Assembly (NCBI GenBank): GCA_963924555.1
Contig: OZ004582.1
Location: 5,084,001-5,148,000, forward strand
DNA: 64,000 nucleotides
Source of the DNA: Crambe crambe
Lineage: Eukaryota > Porifera > Demospongiae > Poecilosclerida > Crambeidae
Direction: 5' to 3'
Part shown: positions 27,301 through 38,175 of the stretch, one piece after another
Numbering within the stretch: position 1 is the stretch's first letter
Layout of the letters: each line of letters opens with the position of its first letter
Notes under the pieces: model-generated
Told to the model about the DNA's origin: nothing
Databases searched by the model: none
Seen by the model: only the letters and a program-made list of their open reading frames with translations
Made by a program: the position numbers and the translations under genes

Positions 27301-28025
27301 ACATGTGCACTCCAAAGAATGTAGCATGAATGAGCAAAAAATTCAAAGCAAGTAATAATTAATGACAGTAGATCCTCACTAACTTAACAGCGCTCTGTCA
27401 CAGGGTGCATTTTGAACTTTGAACTTTTGTGTGTAATTATAAGTCAGCGAGAGTAACCTAGTTTCAAGTTAGTGAGGATCTACTGTAATAAGTTTTGAGT
27501 TCATAATTAACAACACAGTAATGAGAGTATGGCTTTCCTCCTTTTGCTCTCATTGCTCTTCCTCATATCCCTAATGTTTACAGTAGTTTGGCTCACTAAT
27601 CTTAAATGTAGAATTGCTTCAGTGCACATGTGTAACTATCACCAACATTCTTTCTATTAGTTTGGTGTGATACATAATTATGACTGTGTTTTGTTTTTTG
27701 TTTTGTTTTTTAATCTAGGGTGCTGCTAATGTTGAAGGTATTGCCAAAGATAACAAGTTACTGAATCCATATAATGGTTATTGGATCTCCGAAGGACCAG
27801 GACCAGGCTTTTCTAGTGATCGATGCAAAAGTTATAATGGAAGTTCGTATTCCTATGATTCCGTTATTGCTAATGGCATCTTTTTTTGTCTTTGATATAT
27901 TATGTTATACTCCAACCAGTTCAAACTTTTACTCGTTTATGGAAGTTATTGTCATGAATTATCCTATTGATAAGGCCCCGGCCTCTGTCAAACATTTGTA
28001 TACTAGTTTATTGTCCAAGAACTGA
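24308..28025 (+). CDS. SAMD3-like protein of the inner transposon
   Basis: Exons 24308-24637, 24916-25314, 25979-26332, 26650-26806, 27010-27104 and 27719-28025 have good splice sites and matching phases up to the last. The N-terminus (about residues 1-80, MTSVTVLVTYLDKKKLVKIP) resembles the ubiquitin/PB1-like start of the repeated fish and cnidarian proteins annotated as SAMD3-like. The middle has their signature of a DVEIAL segment, a TRSTFLSAVASAML helix, YPSKDDHCCVARSIIVKYPF and a Lys/Arg linker. In the last exon the expected C-terminal frame starts only near 27774, out of phase with the splice, so a one-base lesion near 27765-27775 is likely. The function of the family is unknown; its multicopy nature and place inside a transposon suggest transposon cargo. 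Confidence 0.7.
25350..25905. repeat. Minisatellite in intron 2 of the SAMD3-like gene
   Basis: About nine to ten tandem units of 50-65 bases share GACCTGCTTTCGGGTCTTGT followed by AGGCAGAA and a variable GTGT spacer. The first unit follows a (GT)n run at 25350-25376. Confidence 0.95.
26352..26503. mobile_element. pogo/Tigger-like MITE
   Basis: The ends CAGTAGAATCTTGGTTATCT and the inverted CAGTATAGAACCTCGGTTAT are flanked by TA on both sides. This is the terminal pattern of pogo/Tigger mariner-type elements. It is 152 bases, has no coding capacity and lies in an intron of the SAMD3-like gene. Confidence 0.8.
27366..27485. mobile_element. Second small CAGTAGAT-ended MITE
   Basis: CAGTAGATCCTCACTAACTT at the left is mirrored as AAGTTAGTGAGGATCTACTG at the right, 120 bases apart. 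It is probably another mariner/pogo-type MITE, though TA is clear only on the right flank. Confidence 0.7.
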
Positions 28026-28040
28026 CCATGATTCTCAGTT

Positions 28041-28090
<50 letters not shown>

Positions 28091-29639
28091 TTCAATTTTC
28101 AGCTGGGCTACTAATAAGAGTGTGTGATGAACCCACCAATATAAGTGTGCAAAACACACAGATTAATGGTGTGTGAGGAACGCTTATAATAGTGGTGTGT
28201 TAAGCACACTTCAAAAAGTGTGTCTATTGGGACAAAGCTGACACACCACATTAGGTGTGAGGTGCCCACTTTTTTTTTTACAGTGTAGCTATGAGGAATC
28301 TATATAGAAACTATGTATCTTTGCCTCTTGTATGCAATGCATACCAGCTAGCCCAAGTCAATGGCGCCTACCTCACATGGTTAGCCCCCTGAAACTCATG
28401 GCAGCTAGCTATGCATGCCTAGATGAACAGGGCAGGCACGCATAAACCTAGTGTCTCTAGGGGCTAACTCCAAGAAGCTCTGCCCACCAAATCAACACAT
28501 CAGCCTAGCGCCTATAGCAATTTTTATATGCTGCAGTTTTGTGGATCTTCCTCCTCCTCATTCTTAGACTGCTTGTCATAGCCATCAGGATACACTCCAC
28601 CTGTCAAGTACTCTTTTGATGGCTGTGTAGGAATACTGACATAGCTAGCTGCTATTCCCAGCTGATTGCCAGCACGCGTGCGTGGGCCCCATTTCACTGG
28701 GGGAGCCCCAAAATACTAGCGCTTTGAGGCCCCCCTGGGGGCCCCATTTCACTAGTGATATACGGCCGGGGGGCCCCATATCACGGGGGGCCCCATATCG
28801 CTCCTACACCGGCACAGTTACTAGAGAGACACAGGAGCTGCAATGCCGGAACAATTTTTAGGGTCATGTTGCAATCTATAAATGATATTGACACTATTGA
28901 TCATTTAATACTGGCATGAACTGTGGAGTGACCAGGATATCTGGAATGGAGTGCAGCAGTGGAGATTACATGACCATTACTTTCTTGTACATAGCCGATG
29001 CTTCCTTCCTCCCATGAGTGCTCTAAGTAATTGGGTTATATTTTCACCATTAATGCAGTAACATGCATCTAATGCCACTCATTCTATAAAAGAAGGATGA
29101 TTCTACTCACAAAACTAGATAATAAGCACAAACCTAAGTTATGAAGACTACCATTCCCCCGACAAATTTTCTTCTAGTTTTCTATATCGCTAAAGTGTGG
29201 AATTTAGCCATTATACTAGTAGGAATAATTGAAATTGTGGATGCAAATTATAAATACTAACCGCCGCTTGCAGTTTCCCTGTGAAAGAGCAGCCACACGC
29301 CTCCTAGCGGACCGCTGCAGCCCGTTGCTACCTACGTAACTAGGTAAGTTTCTTGGTCGCAAACCATAACACGGAGTGCCCGCGGAATTTTCAATTAGCC
29401 TATGCTACCGTTTCCAATCCCGGGGCGGTAATATACTATCTATGATATTAATCTCTTTTCACAACCATTCATACTAGAGATGCTCGTATAGCATTAGTTG
29501 GGCGAGCAAGCAGCCAGTGGTCATTTCAATGTGCTCCTCCCTCACTTATGATTATATAGTCCCAACAGTGACTTTCGATATCTAGCTATTCAGGTTGTTA
29601 ACTGACTTGGTGCATTCCCAGTTAGCATTAGAGTGTCTT

Positions 29640-29950
29640 CTCTGAACCCAGGCTACCACTCCTGTTCAGACTCAGTAGCTAGTCTCTCAAATAATGAGCC
29701 CTCATATGCTCTAATCTGGCAGCTCTGTGTTCTGCTGACTCTGCTCTCCTTCTGGCTCTCATTTGCTCTGCTCTTGCAGCATTATCTTCTGCTGACTCTG
29801 TACATTCCCTCCTCCTGGCTCTATCTGTTGCATTTCTTTGCTAGTCTTGTTTTTCTCTGTTCCTTTGACTCTGTTCTCCTTCTAGCTCTGTCTCTTTCAT
29901 TTCTTTCATGAGGTCTCGCTCTTCTTTGCTGGTCAGTTTCTAGAGGGTGT
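29640..29950 (-). pseudogene. Arg/Glu-rich fragment, possibly Helitron-derived
   Basis: Read on the minus strand, the three frames together contain repeats of the type RARRRAESAEHRAARLEHMR and REQSQRNREKQ, with stops and frame changes. Repeats of this kind occur in N-terminal parts of Helitron or PIF1-type helicase proteins of invertebrates. No helicase motif is visible here. The call is tentative. Confidence 0.3.
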
Positions 29951-30067
29951 TCTGGGGCCCTCCTTCGCTTGTTTTCTGGTTCTCTGGGTTCCATAATACT
30001 CGCTACAATAGTGTTTCAACTTCAAGCTTAACGAAAATGATTGCTTATTATGACGTTGCTTAGTAGC

Positions 30068-30100
30068 TATTTCATGCGCATGCGTAAGCGCATGCGCATT
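30068..30100. promoter_or_regulatory. Palindrome with two NRF1-like sites
   Basis: CATGCGCATGCG, TAA and CGCATGCGCAT form a palindrome, followed at once by TGAGTGACGT, an ATF/CRE-like string. This may be a promoter remnant of the decayed gene on its left. No intact gene is attached. Confidence 0.35.
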
Positions 30101-30313
30101 TTGAGTGACGTACGTTACATATAAATATCGCGAATTTCCATTTTGACCAATTAGTGTGGGGCTTCGCTCGCTCGCCAATTATATATACAGACAAAATATG
30201 GCTGCCGTATTTTGTCCCACTGGACAATATGATAATTTGGTCCCCTCCAGACATTAGCTATAGAGCAGATGATAAAAACCAGAGTTGGTATGGAGGGGTT
30301 TGACTTGTTGAGC

Positions 30314-31196
30314 CATAGATATTAGACACGGAACAGGATTGGAAACTGCCTACGTCATGTGACGTCACTCCCATTAAGCTAATACATTTCGCGCATGCTA
30401 TCCGCGTTGTAACCATAGAAAATTTAGCCCTATTGTAGCAATACATTTTCTGAGGAAGAGAGGTACAGACTTTGTGGGACTAGAGCTACGAGTACAAGTG
30501 TTTTTCTTGCAATTTTATCCCATAGAAGTTTGGAAGGTAAAGTTTCTTACTGGAATAGACTTAAATAAAGAGTGTAATAACTGTTTTTGGTGTAGGATAT
30601 GTTGCTAAAGATTTTATAAGCCTACCAATTTGTGGGACTAGAACAGGACTCATATAAATTTAGAAGTCAAGCGTTTGGTATCTTTTAGTAGTATAATAGT
30701 TTGTCTATCGGATGATATATGTTATATTGATTCACAGCTGTTAGTTTTTTTTTAATTGCAGTGTTAAACTATGGGTTAAATAGTTATTATTATTACATTT
30801 CTATTATTTATTTGCATTATCATGTTTTATTATCCACTCCATAAAGCTCTCTGCACAAGAACGGGCATCTATAGATGGCTGGAGAGGAAGACTAAACTCT
30901 TCATCTTTCAAAACTTGAGATACTGAATCTCTCATAGATTTATACTATCTAGCTAGATCTAGTCTCATATTAAACTTTATTATTTTTATAAAAGCACAAC
31001 ATGGAAACACTCTAGTCCAGCTAATATTAAGCTACTAAACTAATATTCGCTCTGATATCTTTTGCAGAACTCATTCTTAACTATACTATGTGGTAACTAT
31101 GCATTCATATCTCGCGCCAAAATTTCCCGGCAAACACGGATAGCACGCGCATGGTAGTATTCAGTTTCCAATCCTGTTCCGTGTCTAATATCTATG
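30314..31196. mobile_element. CATAGAT-family MITE with 7-base TSD
   Basis: The ends CATAGATATTAGACACGGAA followed by CAGGATTGGAAACTG are inverted copies, and GTTGAGC flanks both sides (30307-30313 and 31197-31203). Terminal CATAGAT, the internal GGATTGGAAAC box and the 7-base duplication are shared with the outer transposon at 19979. It is 883 bases with no coding capacity. Confidence 0.88.
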
Positions 31197-31456
31197 GTTG
31201 AGCAAACTGTTGTGATAGCTAGCTGACTGTGTTACCCAGAAGACTGCATGCAGTGACCAATAGGTATAGTAGCTAGCTAATGCATGCAAAGAGGTCAATC
31301 AGGGAAAAGATAGCACAGTTTTATGAAGAGAGGCTTTGTTCTCAAGAGGACAATTTATGGCAGCGCCGGACAAAAAATTGCAAAATTTTCGTCCGCCCCG
31401 GACAAAATATTTCCCCGGACCAAATATTTCGTGACAGCCACGGTTGTGCAGTTCAT

Positions 31457-31485
31457 TGGGCGTTTCCAATCCCGTAATATCTATG
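31457..31485. mobile_element. Solo end of a CATAGAT-family element
   Basis: GCGTTTCCAATCCCGTAATA followed by TCTATG is the right-hand terminus of the same family. No matching left end with the same flank (CTCAGTG) was found, so it is a truncated copy. Confidence 0.6.
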
Positions 31486-31989
31486 CTCAGTGCCATAATT
31501 ATGTGCGCATATCTATGGAAGCCGAGAAGGGCAATTTTTCACCGATTGAAGTCCCGATCCCGACAACGAAATCCCGACAGCCAAATCCCGACAACCAAGA
31601 AAGAATCCTGTTAAGAATCCGGACGCTCGCGCGTTGCGATAGCTAGAGATAAGGCCTGGGTATGAGGCTAGCTGGAGAACTAGAGAAGAATGTTGCCAGT
31701 TGACCTTTGACCCCTATATAATAGTTCTCTATTATGCGCATGCGTATATATCTGCGTCATAATTATATTGAATTGTGTGGCTCTGTTTACGTAGCTAGCT
31801 AGTAAGTCCTACACAATCCCTGTTAGTATTGATGTTCAAATTTAGATAAGACTCTACTAACTGATCTCCTACCTTTTTCCATAGCTGCCCAGCTGTCTTA
31901 GGGAGTGGTCAAGTCAAGATTGTCCCACTGATCTCTGATCAGATGTTAGACAGTTCCTGCCTGAGAAGAAGTCCTTGCCATCATTACAG

Positions 31990-32160
31990 TTCATTCTTCC
32001 CTCAAAAACGTTCGTTCTACAATATCTACAGTTCAATCCGTTCACTCTTCCCTCACTAACTACAGTTCGCTCTCTTCCATCACTACAGTTCATTCTTCAT
32101 GCACTACAACTTGCTCTTCCCTCATTACAGTTTGCTTTTCCCTCACTACAGTAGAAGAGG
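31990..32160. repeat. Degenerate short tandem repeat in the transposon
   Basis: Variants of CTTCCCTCACTACAGTTCG recur about eight times with a period of some 20-25 bases. It lies in the 5' non-coding part of the 6.6-kb element. Confidence 0.6.
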
Positions 32161-32937
32161 TTCCAATATAGAAAAAGGTATGAAAGTTTGGTGTGCAAGT
32201 AGATCTACTTGATCTGTTCTATAGGACACAGGATTGATTTCTGTGCTAGAATAGTAGCTATTGAGGATTTCATCAACAGCTCTCATGCTAAATTTCAGCA
32301 TTTTCCTAGGAGGTTGGCTTTACAAGCCTAAGTTTTCCTTTCCTCAAAAAATATCTGTGTTTATTCTGAGGGTCTCGTTTTGGTAGCTACTGGTGATACT
32401 GTGAAGGTGTTCTTTGGCTTTAGGCCTGAGGCTATTATTAGTGATTCCAGAAGCCATACATTTCCTGAAACTTTGCCCGGCCAGCGCAGCCTGACAGTTA
32501 TAGAAGCGCTTGATGTTTAGGTATCACTAGCTAGCTTATAACAAGGCCTACCTGCTGGTGTGGGTTAACCAAGGAACAGGTGAAGCACATAGATGTTATA
32601 CAGATTTACCGTTTTCCCCATATAAATCTCCATAGAACTAAAAATCAACGGCGCTAACTGTGAACATAGCACACTGGTTCATTTGGTGTTTGAGTAGTTA
32701 GTACATTTATCAAGCTGCTGCTGGATATGAGTTAAGCATTCATGTGTTGACTGATCTTTGAGATAGAGCTAGTTGTATGTGGGGAGGTCTAGCTTCCGGA
32801 ATCACTACTATTATGCTCTTTTTTAGCCTATTATGCTTTTGAGCAATTCCCAAAAATGTTTACCTATTATGCTCATTTAGGTACCTATTATGTTGCAAGA
32901 TACTCACTGCTGTTCTCCACTGTGTGTGTCTTCCGCA

Positions 32938-35900
32938 GGTCAGAGGTCACAGGGTGCTGTCCACTTGTATGGGAAGGGGAGAAAGAGTACTCCAACTTTC
33001 AATACTCCTGTACGACCCCACAAAAGGAGACCTCTAAGAGAGCTAGTTCAGGTAGAGGGGCTCGACCTTCCTCGAACAAGACTTTATTCTGAACATAACA
33101 GCATCAGTACCAAAAGATCAAGCTCATGGAGTCAGGAGGAGATCAAAGCTCTGCTTCAATTTGTTCTTCTCCATTCTGATGGTCTCTCTTGGCCCACTCA
33201 TCATAATATGGCTATATGGAATGCTGCTGGATCTTTTATCAAAATGAAGCTGGGGACTGAACACTGCAGATCAGGTGAGGAGATTAGTTACTAGTTAGTT
33301 CTGCCTGGATTGTCCTGTGTTTGGGTGCATCACCTGCTGTGTACCTACAGGTAATTCTTGTCGCTACAAAGTTGTAGGCTGGTTGAAAAAAAGGTTTCCA
33401 AGTCCTAAAGATGCGGAAGAAATCTATCTACGTATACAACAAACGACAGGCATTGCACAGTCAGTGTGCTCTGGATCTCATGTTGGAAGCCTTATCATTC
33501 GACTTTTCTCAATTATGCAAGAGAGATTTTGGCTTAGAGGTTCCCAACGATTTTCTACTCTATGCCACTGCAGCAATGTGTCAACTTACTGATTCTGGCC
33601 GTTCAAATGTATTATACAACTTAGCAAAGGGTATTGGCAGTAAACGTGAAGATAAGGATGACTCACGATTTCCCACAAAGCGAATGCCCATGGGACTAAT
33701 TGAGTATTCTGCCAATTTTTTTGTAGCTGAAGACATTAATCAGGTTTATTTAACTGAATTAGTACCCTAGAATTGCATATAACTATATTTTAATTGCATA
33801 GGTTCCAAAGTGTCCCCAAGACTATCGATCATGGCAACAAACTATGTACTGTCAGTTTGGACAAAAGTGGGCAAAACTTCATCATGGGCCCATGTGGAGT
33901 GTGTCACAGCTTCAGGGTAATCAGCGAACAATAATGATGGTAATAATATTTTATTCTGGCTGCATATGGGTAGAAAATTGAATATCATCCTGTCTTTAAG
34001 TAGCTTAATTGAATGGATGATTTCTCAAACATGCTTTGATGAAATTGTCCCAAACTTCTGTTCTAATCAATGTGTCTATATTTGATTTCTACCTGTGACT
34101 GTAATTGTGTGTATTTCAGGCTCTCCCAAATATTCCAGCTCTCTCTGAAAGCACCATCCGACGTGATATAGCTAGTAGTGGTATCTCTATGGATGCAAAA
34201 ATTCAGGTAGCTATATTGTATAATTATGTGAATGTCCCTCCTGATTCTTAATTTCTATAATTATGTAGGAATCAGTTCTAGATGAAGCAGCACGCTCCCA
34301 TCCAAATTCTTGGTGGTGGATAAAAGCAGATGGGTGTGATCTTGTGAGCGGTCTGGGTGAATCTATCAGTGGCAAATGGAGTGGTGATGTGAACTTGAAA
34401 GAAGGAGTTTTAGACAAGTTGTATATGGAGTATAAAGCAAGGCTAGATTTTGTGGCAGGATTCGGTCTTGGAGAGAGGAGTGATGATGCAATATTTCAGC
34501 AGGATCTTGGTGATATTAAGCAGCATTTAATGGATGATATCAATTTCATTACTTCTGGTGAGCATATGGTGCAATCTCAACATAGATCTTAGCTAGCTAC
34601 TTTTTATATATTTTTTGCATGTAGTACTTTGTAAAGTAAATGATGAATATGAGAAGAAGCAAGAAGAAGGAAAGCAAGGAAAGGAGATGTTTGGGTTAGC
34701 TTGGGACATAAAGGAACTCACAGACCTGAATGAAGAGGGAAGACAGATTATCGTTGACTGTTCTACCCTTGGAGACAGGCTTTCTGACATTAATTATGAC
34801 AGAATTTCCAACAATTTGGCTTCTCGTTGTCAACATATTCGAGAGCGTATTCTATCATTTGTGAAGAGGACAGTGAAGTACAGACGTACAGCAGCTACCC
34901 ATGTCTTAGTGGTGATGATCAGCCCTGAGGAGCGTAATTCAAAACCGTATGCATTAACCATTCAATGTATTGCATACAAGAGCATTAAGGACTCTGAAAT
35001 TCGGGATATCTGCAATAATGTTGTGAAAAAGATGACTTTGAGGGAAATGAAAGTTGCAGGTTAGTTTGCTATTATGGATGATTATTAAGTGAATAATATT
35101 TTTACAGGATTTTGTACTAATGGAGAATGGAATAGCTTACGCTCTAAGGGTAACACTCGACCATTATCCATTTTTGAAATATGGTCAAGAGCGCGGAATT
35201 ATTGTAGTCGTCTTTCGCTTAAAAAAAATGTTGGGAATGTTAACACCAGAACGTAAGCTGATACCAGCATTATTGCTATGTGTATGGTTATGTTTACTAT
35301 GATATTGCAGAAGGAGAAGATGGAATTTTAAGAGCTGCAGTTCCAAATCCTGCTGTTGGAGAAAAATTGCTACAGGAAATATCGACATGGATGGAGGAAG
35401 GTTGCACAATGGAAGATGTCGTACTTCGACTCCGGTTAAGAACAGTACCCAATGGTTATGAACCTCATAACTGGTGTGAAGGTAGCTAACATTTTAAAAT
35501 TAATATATTATTTTTGATTATAGCCACTTATTTTTCAGATAGATCGGAGACACTTTCTGAAAAGTTAAAATCCATTTTAGCTCAATTGGTATATGTACGT
35601 CAAATTGAAGAATGGGAGGCCAAAGGTGTGCCATTCAAGACTCATCTTCACGTTCCTGAATGTCACCCACTTACTGGAAAACTTTTCTGTGAGAGAGAAG
35701 ATGAAGGTCATGTTTTCAAGGTATAATTATGATAATAAGCCCCAACTATAATGATGATTTTGTGTGTGTAGAGAATAGCAAATAGTTTGCGACGAGGAGC
35801 TGACAAAGATATAAGGTTGGAGAAATTTGTTGAAGCACTGAAGGAACCTGAAACTGGACTGACATATCCTGCCCTTACTGGAGTTAGGAAACAATCTGTT

Positions 35901-36853
35901 GAGGATGTCGAAAGATTATTTGGTGATGGGGTAATCAAATTTATGAAGAAAAAAGGTTATCAACCTGAAGCTAAGTATTTGCAGACAGTACGAAATTGGA
36001 GACAAGCAGTTGATGAAAGAGGACTACCTGATGCTACACGTCAGAAGTTTAGTATGGAACTTCTAGATTTTATTGTTAAAGATCTTATTCCTTGGTGCTC
36101 AGATGGAAATAGAGATTATCGCTTGTTGGAAGTTAATCGGTAAGCTAGCTTTCATTGGATGCCCCCTCATTGTAATGTAGTAGTTATAACTTTTTTGTTT
36201 TGTTTTGTTAGACTACTTAACAATGTTTGAGGATTAACAAGGGAAACACTAATAGCTCTAGCTGCTGATATTGAAACAAGGGTTAAACGAAGTGAATTTC
36301 TCCGAGAACAAGGACTACCAGCAGAGCACCCACGCTCAAGCACTACAGATGATGTAGAATGCTTTTTTAGTGTACTTCGTGATACTGTGGGAAAAGATTT
36401 TACTCTCAAACAGGTAAAGTGTTTACTAATACATGTAGGCACCACATTATAGTTACCATGCACAGGTGTATTATGGTTGGAGAAAGATCTGTCTTGAATT
36501 TATGAAAAGAATGGACCCTGATCTAGGATTTTACTACTTCTCATCATAGATTTTATGAAGGGAATATGCCAGAGTTCAGTGAAAAGCCCAAGACTCAAAG
36601 GAAACCAAAACGAGCCCCAAGAAGAGAACTTGTAGGAACTGCTGGACGTAGGATATCATTACCTGTACGTGGCCGTCTCTCTACAAGAGCTGAATTCCAC
36701 AATGTTTCTATTGATTTGCCACCTCCTTTTAACATCAATACTCCTTCTAGAATAATATCTGAACATGCTTATGCCTCAACTGGCCAAGTTAATCAAACAT
36801 TAATTTTTAGAATGATTATCAAACAAATTGAATCAAACATTTTGTGTAAATGA
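32938..36853 (+). pseudogene. Transposase-like gene with Myb-like N-terminus, decayed
   Basis: About ten exons are visible, including 32938-33274, 33351-33743, 33802-33917, 34121-34206, 34270-34557, 34624-35058, 35109-35252, 35311-35482 and 35539-36138. An N-terminal SANT/Myb-like part (WSQEEIKALLQFVL with a later CRYKVVGWLKKRF) is followed by WWWIKADGCDLVSGLGES, DVECFFSVLRDTVG and other blocks of a multicopy sponge and cnidarian family that I recognise as repeated but cannot name. Lesions: a frame change near 33411-33450; a TGA at 36228-36230 where the frame expects arginine (CGA to TGA); and a shift near 36535 separating YYFSS from the tail RFYEGNMPEF. The role as transposase is inferred from its place between inverted ends; a DDE triad was not proven. 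Confidence 0.65.
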
Positions 36854-36892
36854 ATGCATCAAACAAACAAATCATGCCAAAAAATCAATATG

Positions 36893-37898
36893 CTAAAATG
36901 AACTACTGCATCGTACAACTTCTTTAGGCCATTCTCCTAGTTTTGAAATTTTTATTCCGCAGTACCATCCAGCTCCTGAACGACTCCAGTGTGTAATAAA
37001 TCGTATCCACTCAAATTTAATGGATAATATTTTTTTTGAATCTATAGCTTCATGCACACTATTTAAGGCTTCCTTGGCAACATAGCCAATTAATTCCCAA
37101 TCATTTTTTAGCTTGCAGTCAAAGGCAATTGCACGAGAATCCTTAGGATTTTTGGGTTCTTTTCTTAACATAACACCTACAGATTCTTTTTTTTTTCAAT
37201 TTCTGAGCAGCTTCAACCAATATTTCTTGAGACCGAACAGTTTTGGTTGCACCCATACATTTGAAGATTACTGAATGAGTTAAAAGTGATGTATTTAAAT
37301 CAGCATCAACGTTATCTTCACCACTGCTCTCTCCAATACTTTCATCACTCATATTGCCAGTACTCTCCTGTTCAATATCTTCTGCTGATTCCTCCCATGT
37401 CCATTTCCATATTACAAATACTTTTTTCTCATAGAAAATCTTGTCACCAATTGGAATACAATGATCAAATTCATCTGGATCAATAACAAATGCATTGGTG
37501 TATCCACTGCATAACTTAAGCAGTGCAGGAAAAGATCTTTTTAGATTTGGAGTGTCCCTTATATAGCCATCATAATATCTGCAGTCACGATCGTCCAAGC
37601 CCTGAAACTTGACTTCTCTCAAGTTAGCAGAAAAAACAGGGAAACTTGGTACAGTATACCTAATACTAGAAGCTCCTACATTCAAGATAGTTATGAACGT
37701 ATGGTCATCCAACCTTTCAGAGCAATCCTCGCAAACGCTTCTTTTGCTTCCATCATAAGTCGCCATTGCTGTTGCTGTGCTGTTGCTGTGTTGCTGCGCA
37801 CTATATCGTACATCATGTCCTCGCGGCCTGCGCCGCGCCTGGAATGTAAATATCACATGACTGATGACGCGTGCACAACCTCCTCTGAGCATGCGCAA
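36893..37898 (-). pseudogene. HIRAN-like protein of the 6.6-kb transposon, frameshifted
   Basis: From a likely ATG at 37767 (MATYDGSKRSVCEDC) the frame runs through an acidic linker, then breaks at an A10 run near 37181-37190. The next frame gives VMLRKEPKNPKDSRAIAFDC, IGYVAKEAL, FEWIRFITHWSRSGAGWYCG, the pattern of HIRAN-like domains (N-P-D-S-x-A-I, G-Y-V). HIRAN domains bind DNA ends in HLTF/Rad5-type proteins. One base added or lost in the A run would restore one frame, so a sequencing error is possible. It converges on the transposase-like gene and lies within the same inverted ends. Confidence 0.65.
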
Positions 37899-38175
37899 TA
37901 AACTTTACTAGCCTTGGGGTCAAAGGTCAACTGGCACCTGTCTCTAGGTAGCAGGCCTTTTTAATTAAAGAGGGTTGGGGGACGAGGCTATCTCTAGGCG
38001 CTAGTATATCTGTGGTCTGGTTAATGCGCACCATGTATACCATCGATCTAGCTCGCGCGGAGCGGGGGAGGGGCTGGCCGGCGGGATTTGGCTGTCGGGA
38101 TTTCGTTGGTTGTCGGGATCGGGACTTCAATCGGTGAAAAATTGCCCTTCTCGGCTTCCATACACATCCGGCCAT

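Larger units (their letters stand above)
22505..28285. mobile_element. Inner DNA transposon with CACTG ends carrying genes
   Basis: The ends are CACTGTAAAAA and its complement TTTTTACAGTG, flanked by TA on both sides. Just inside lie many copies of GTGTG/CACACC-type motifs in both orientations (22520-22720 and 28115-28270). CACTG ends, a short target duplication and subterminal motif arrays fit the CACTA (EnSpm) superfamily. Between them lie a decayed coiled-coil reading frame, a C2H2 zinc-finger gene and a SAMD3-like gene. A recognisable CACTA transposase was not found, so superfamily placement rests on the termini alone. Confidence 0.68.
20367..28812. mobile_element. Middle DNA transposon with CCGGTGTAG ends
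   Basis: The left end CCGGTGTAGTAGTGAAATGG and the right end, whose complement begins CCGGTGTAGGAGCGATATGG, are inverted copies followed by blocks rich in GGGGCCCC. A related element at 45017-47157 has CCGGTGTCA ends and similar G/C-rich subterminal repeats. Taking out the CACTG-ended element inside (22505-28285) leaves about 2.7 kb, similar to the 2.1-kb relative. Target duplications are unclear; CG on both sides is the best fit. Confidence 0.7.
19979..29444. mobile_element. Outer DNA transposon with CATAGAT ends, 7-base TSD
   Basis: The left end reads CATAGATAGTATATTACCGC followed by CCCGGGATTGGAAACGG; the right end is its reverse complement. ATATTAA flanks both sides (19972-19978 and 29445-29451) as a 7-base target duplication. 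Removing the inserted 8.4-kb element (20367-28812) leaves about 1.0 kb, close to the 883-base relative at 30314. The outer element is therefore probably a non-autonomous short element that received the larger one. It has no transposase of its own. Confidence 0.82.
31517..38159. mobile_element. 6.6-kb DNA transposon with about 70-base inverted ends
   Basis: The left end GGAAGCCGAGAAGGGCAATT continues for about 70 bases through TTTCACCGATTGAAGTCCCG and a series of ATCCCGACA repeats. The right end (38083-38159) is its reverse complement with few changes. AT flanks both sides, so a 2-base duplication is possible. It contains a transposase-like gene on plus and a HIRAN-like gene on minus, read towards each other. 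The gene content, not just the ends, identifies it as a potentially autonomous but now decayed element. Superfamily not established. Confidence 0.82.

Noticed and set aside
31299-31646. Short open frames around 31280-31650
   Set aside because: They consist of transposon ends (CATAGAT terminus and the ATCCCGACA repeats) and have no protein-like pattern.
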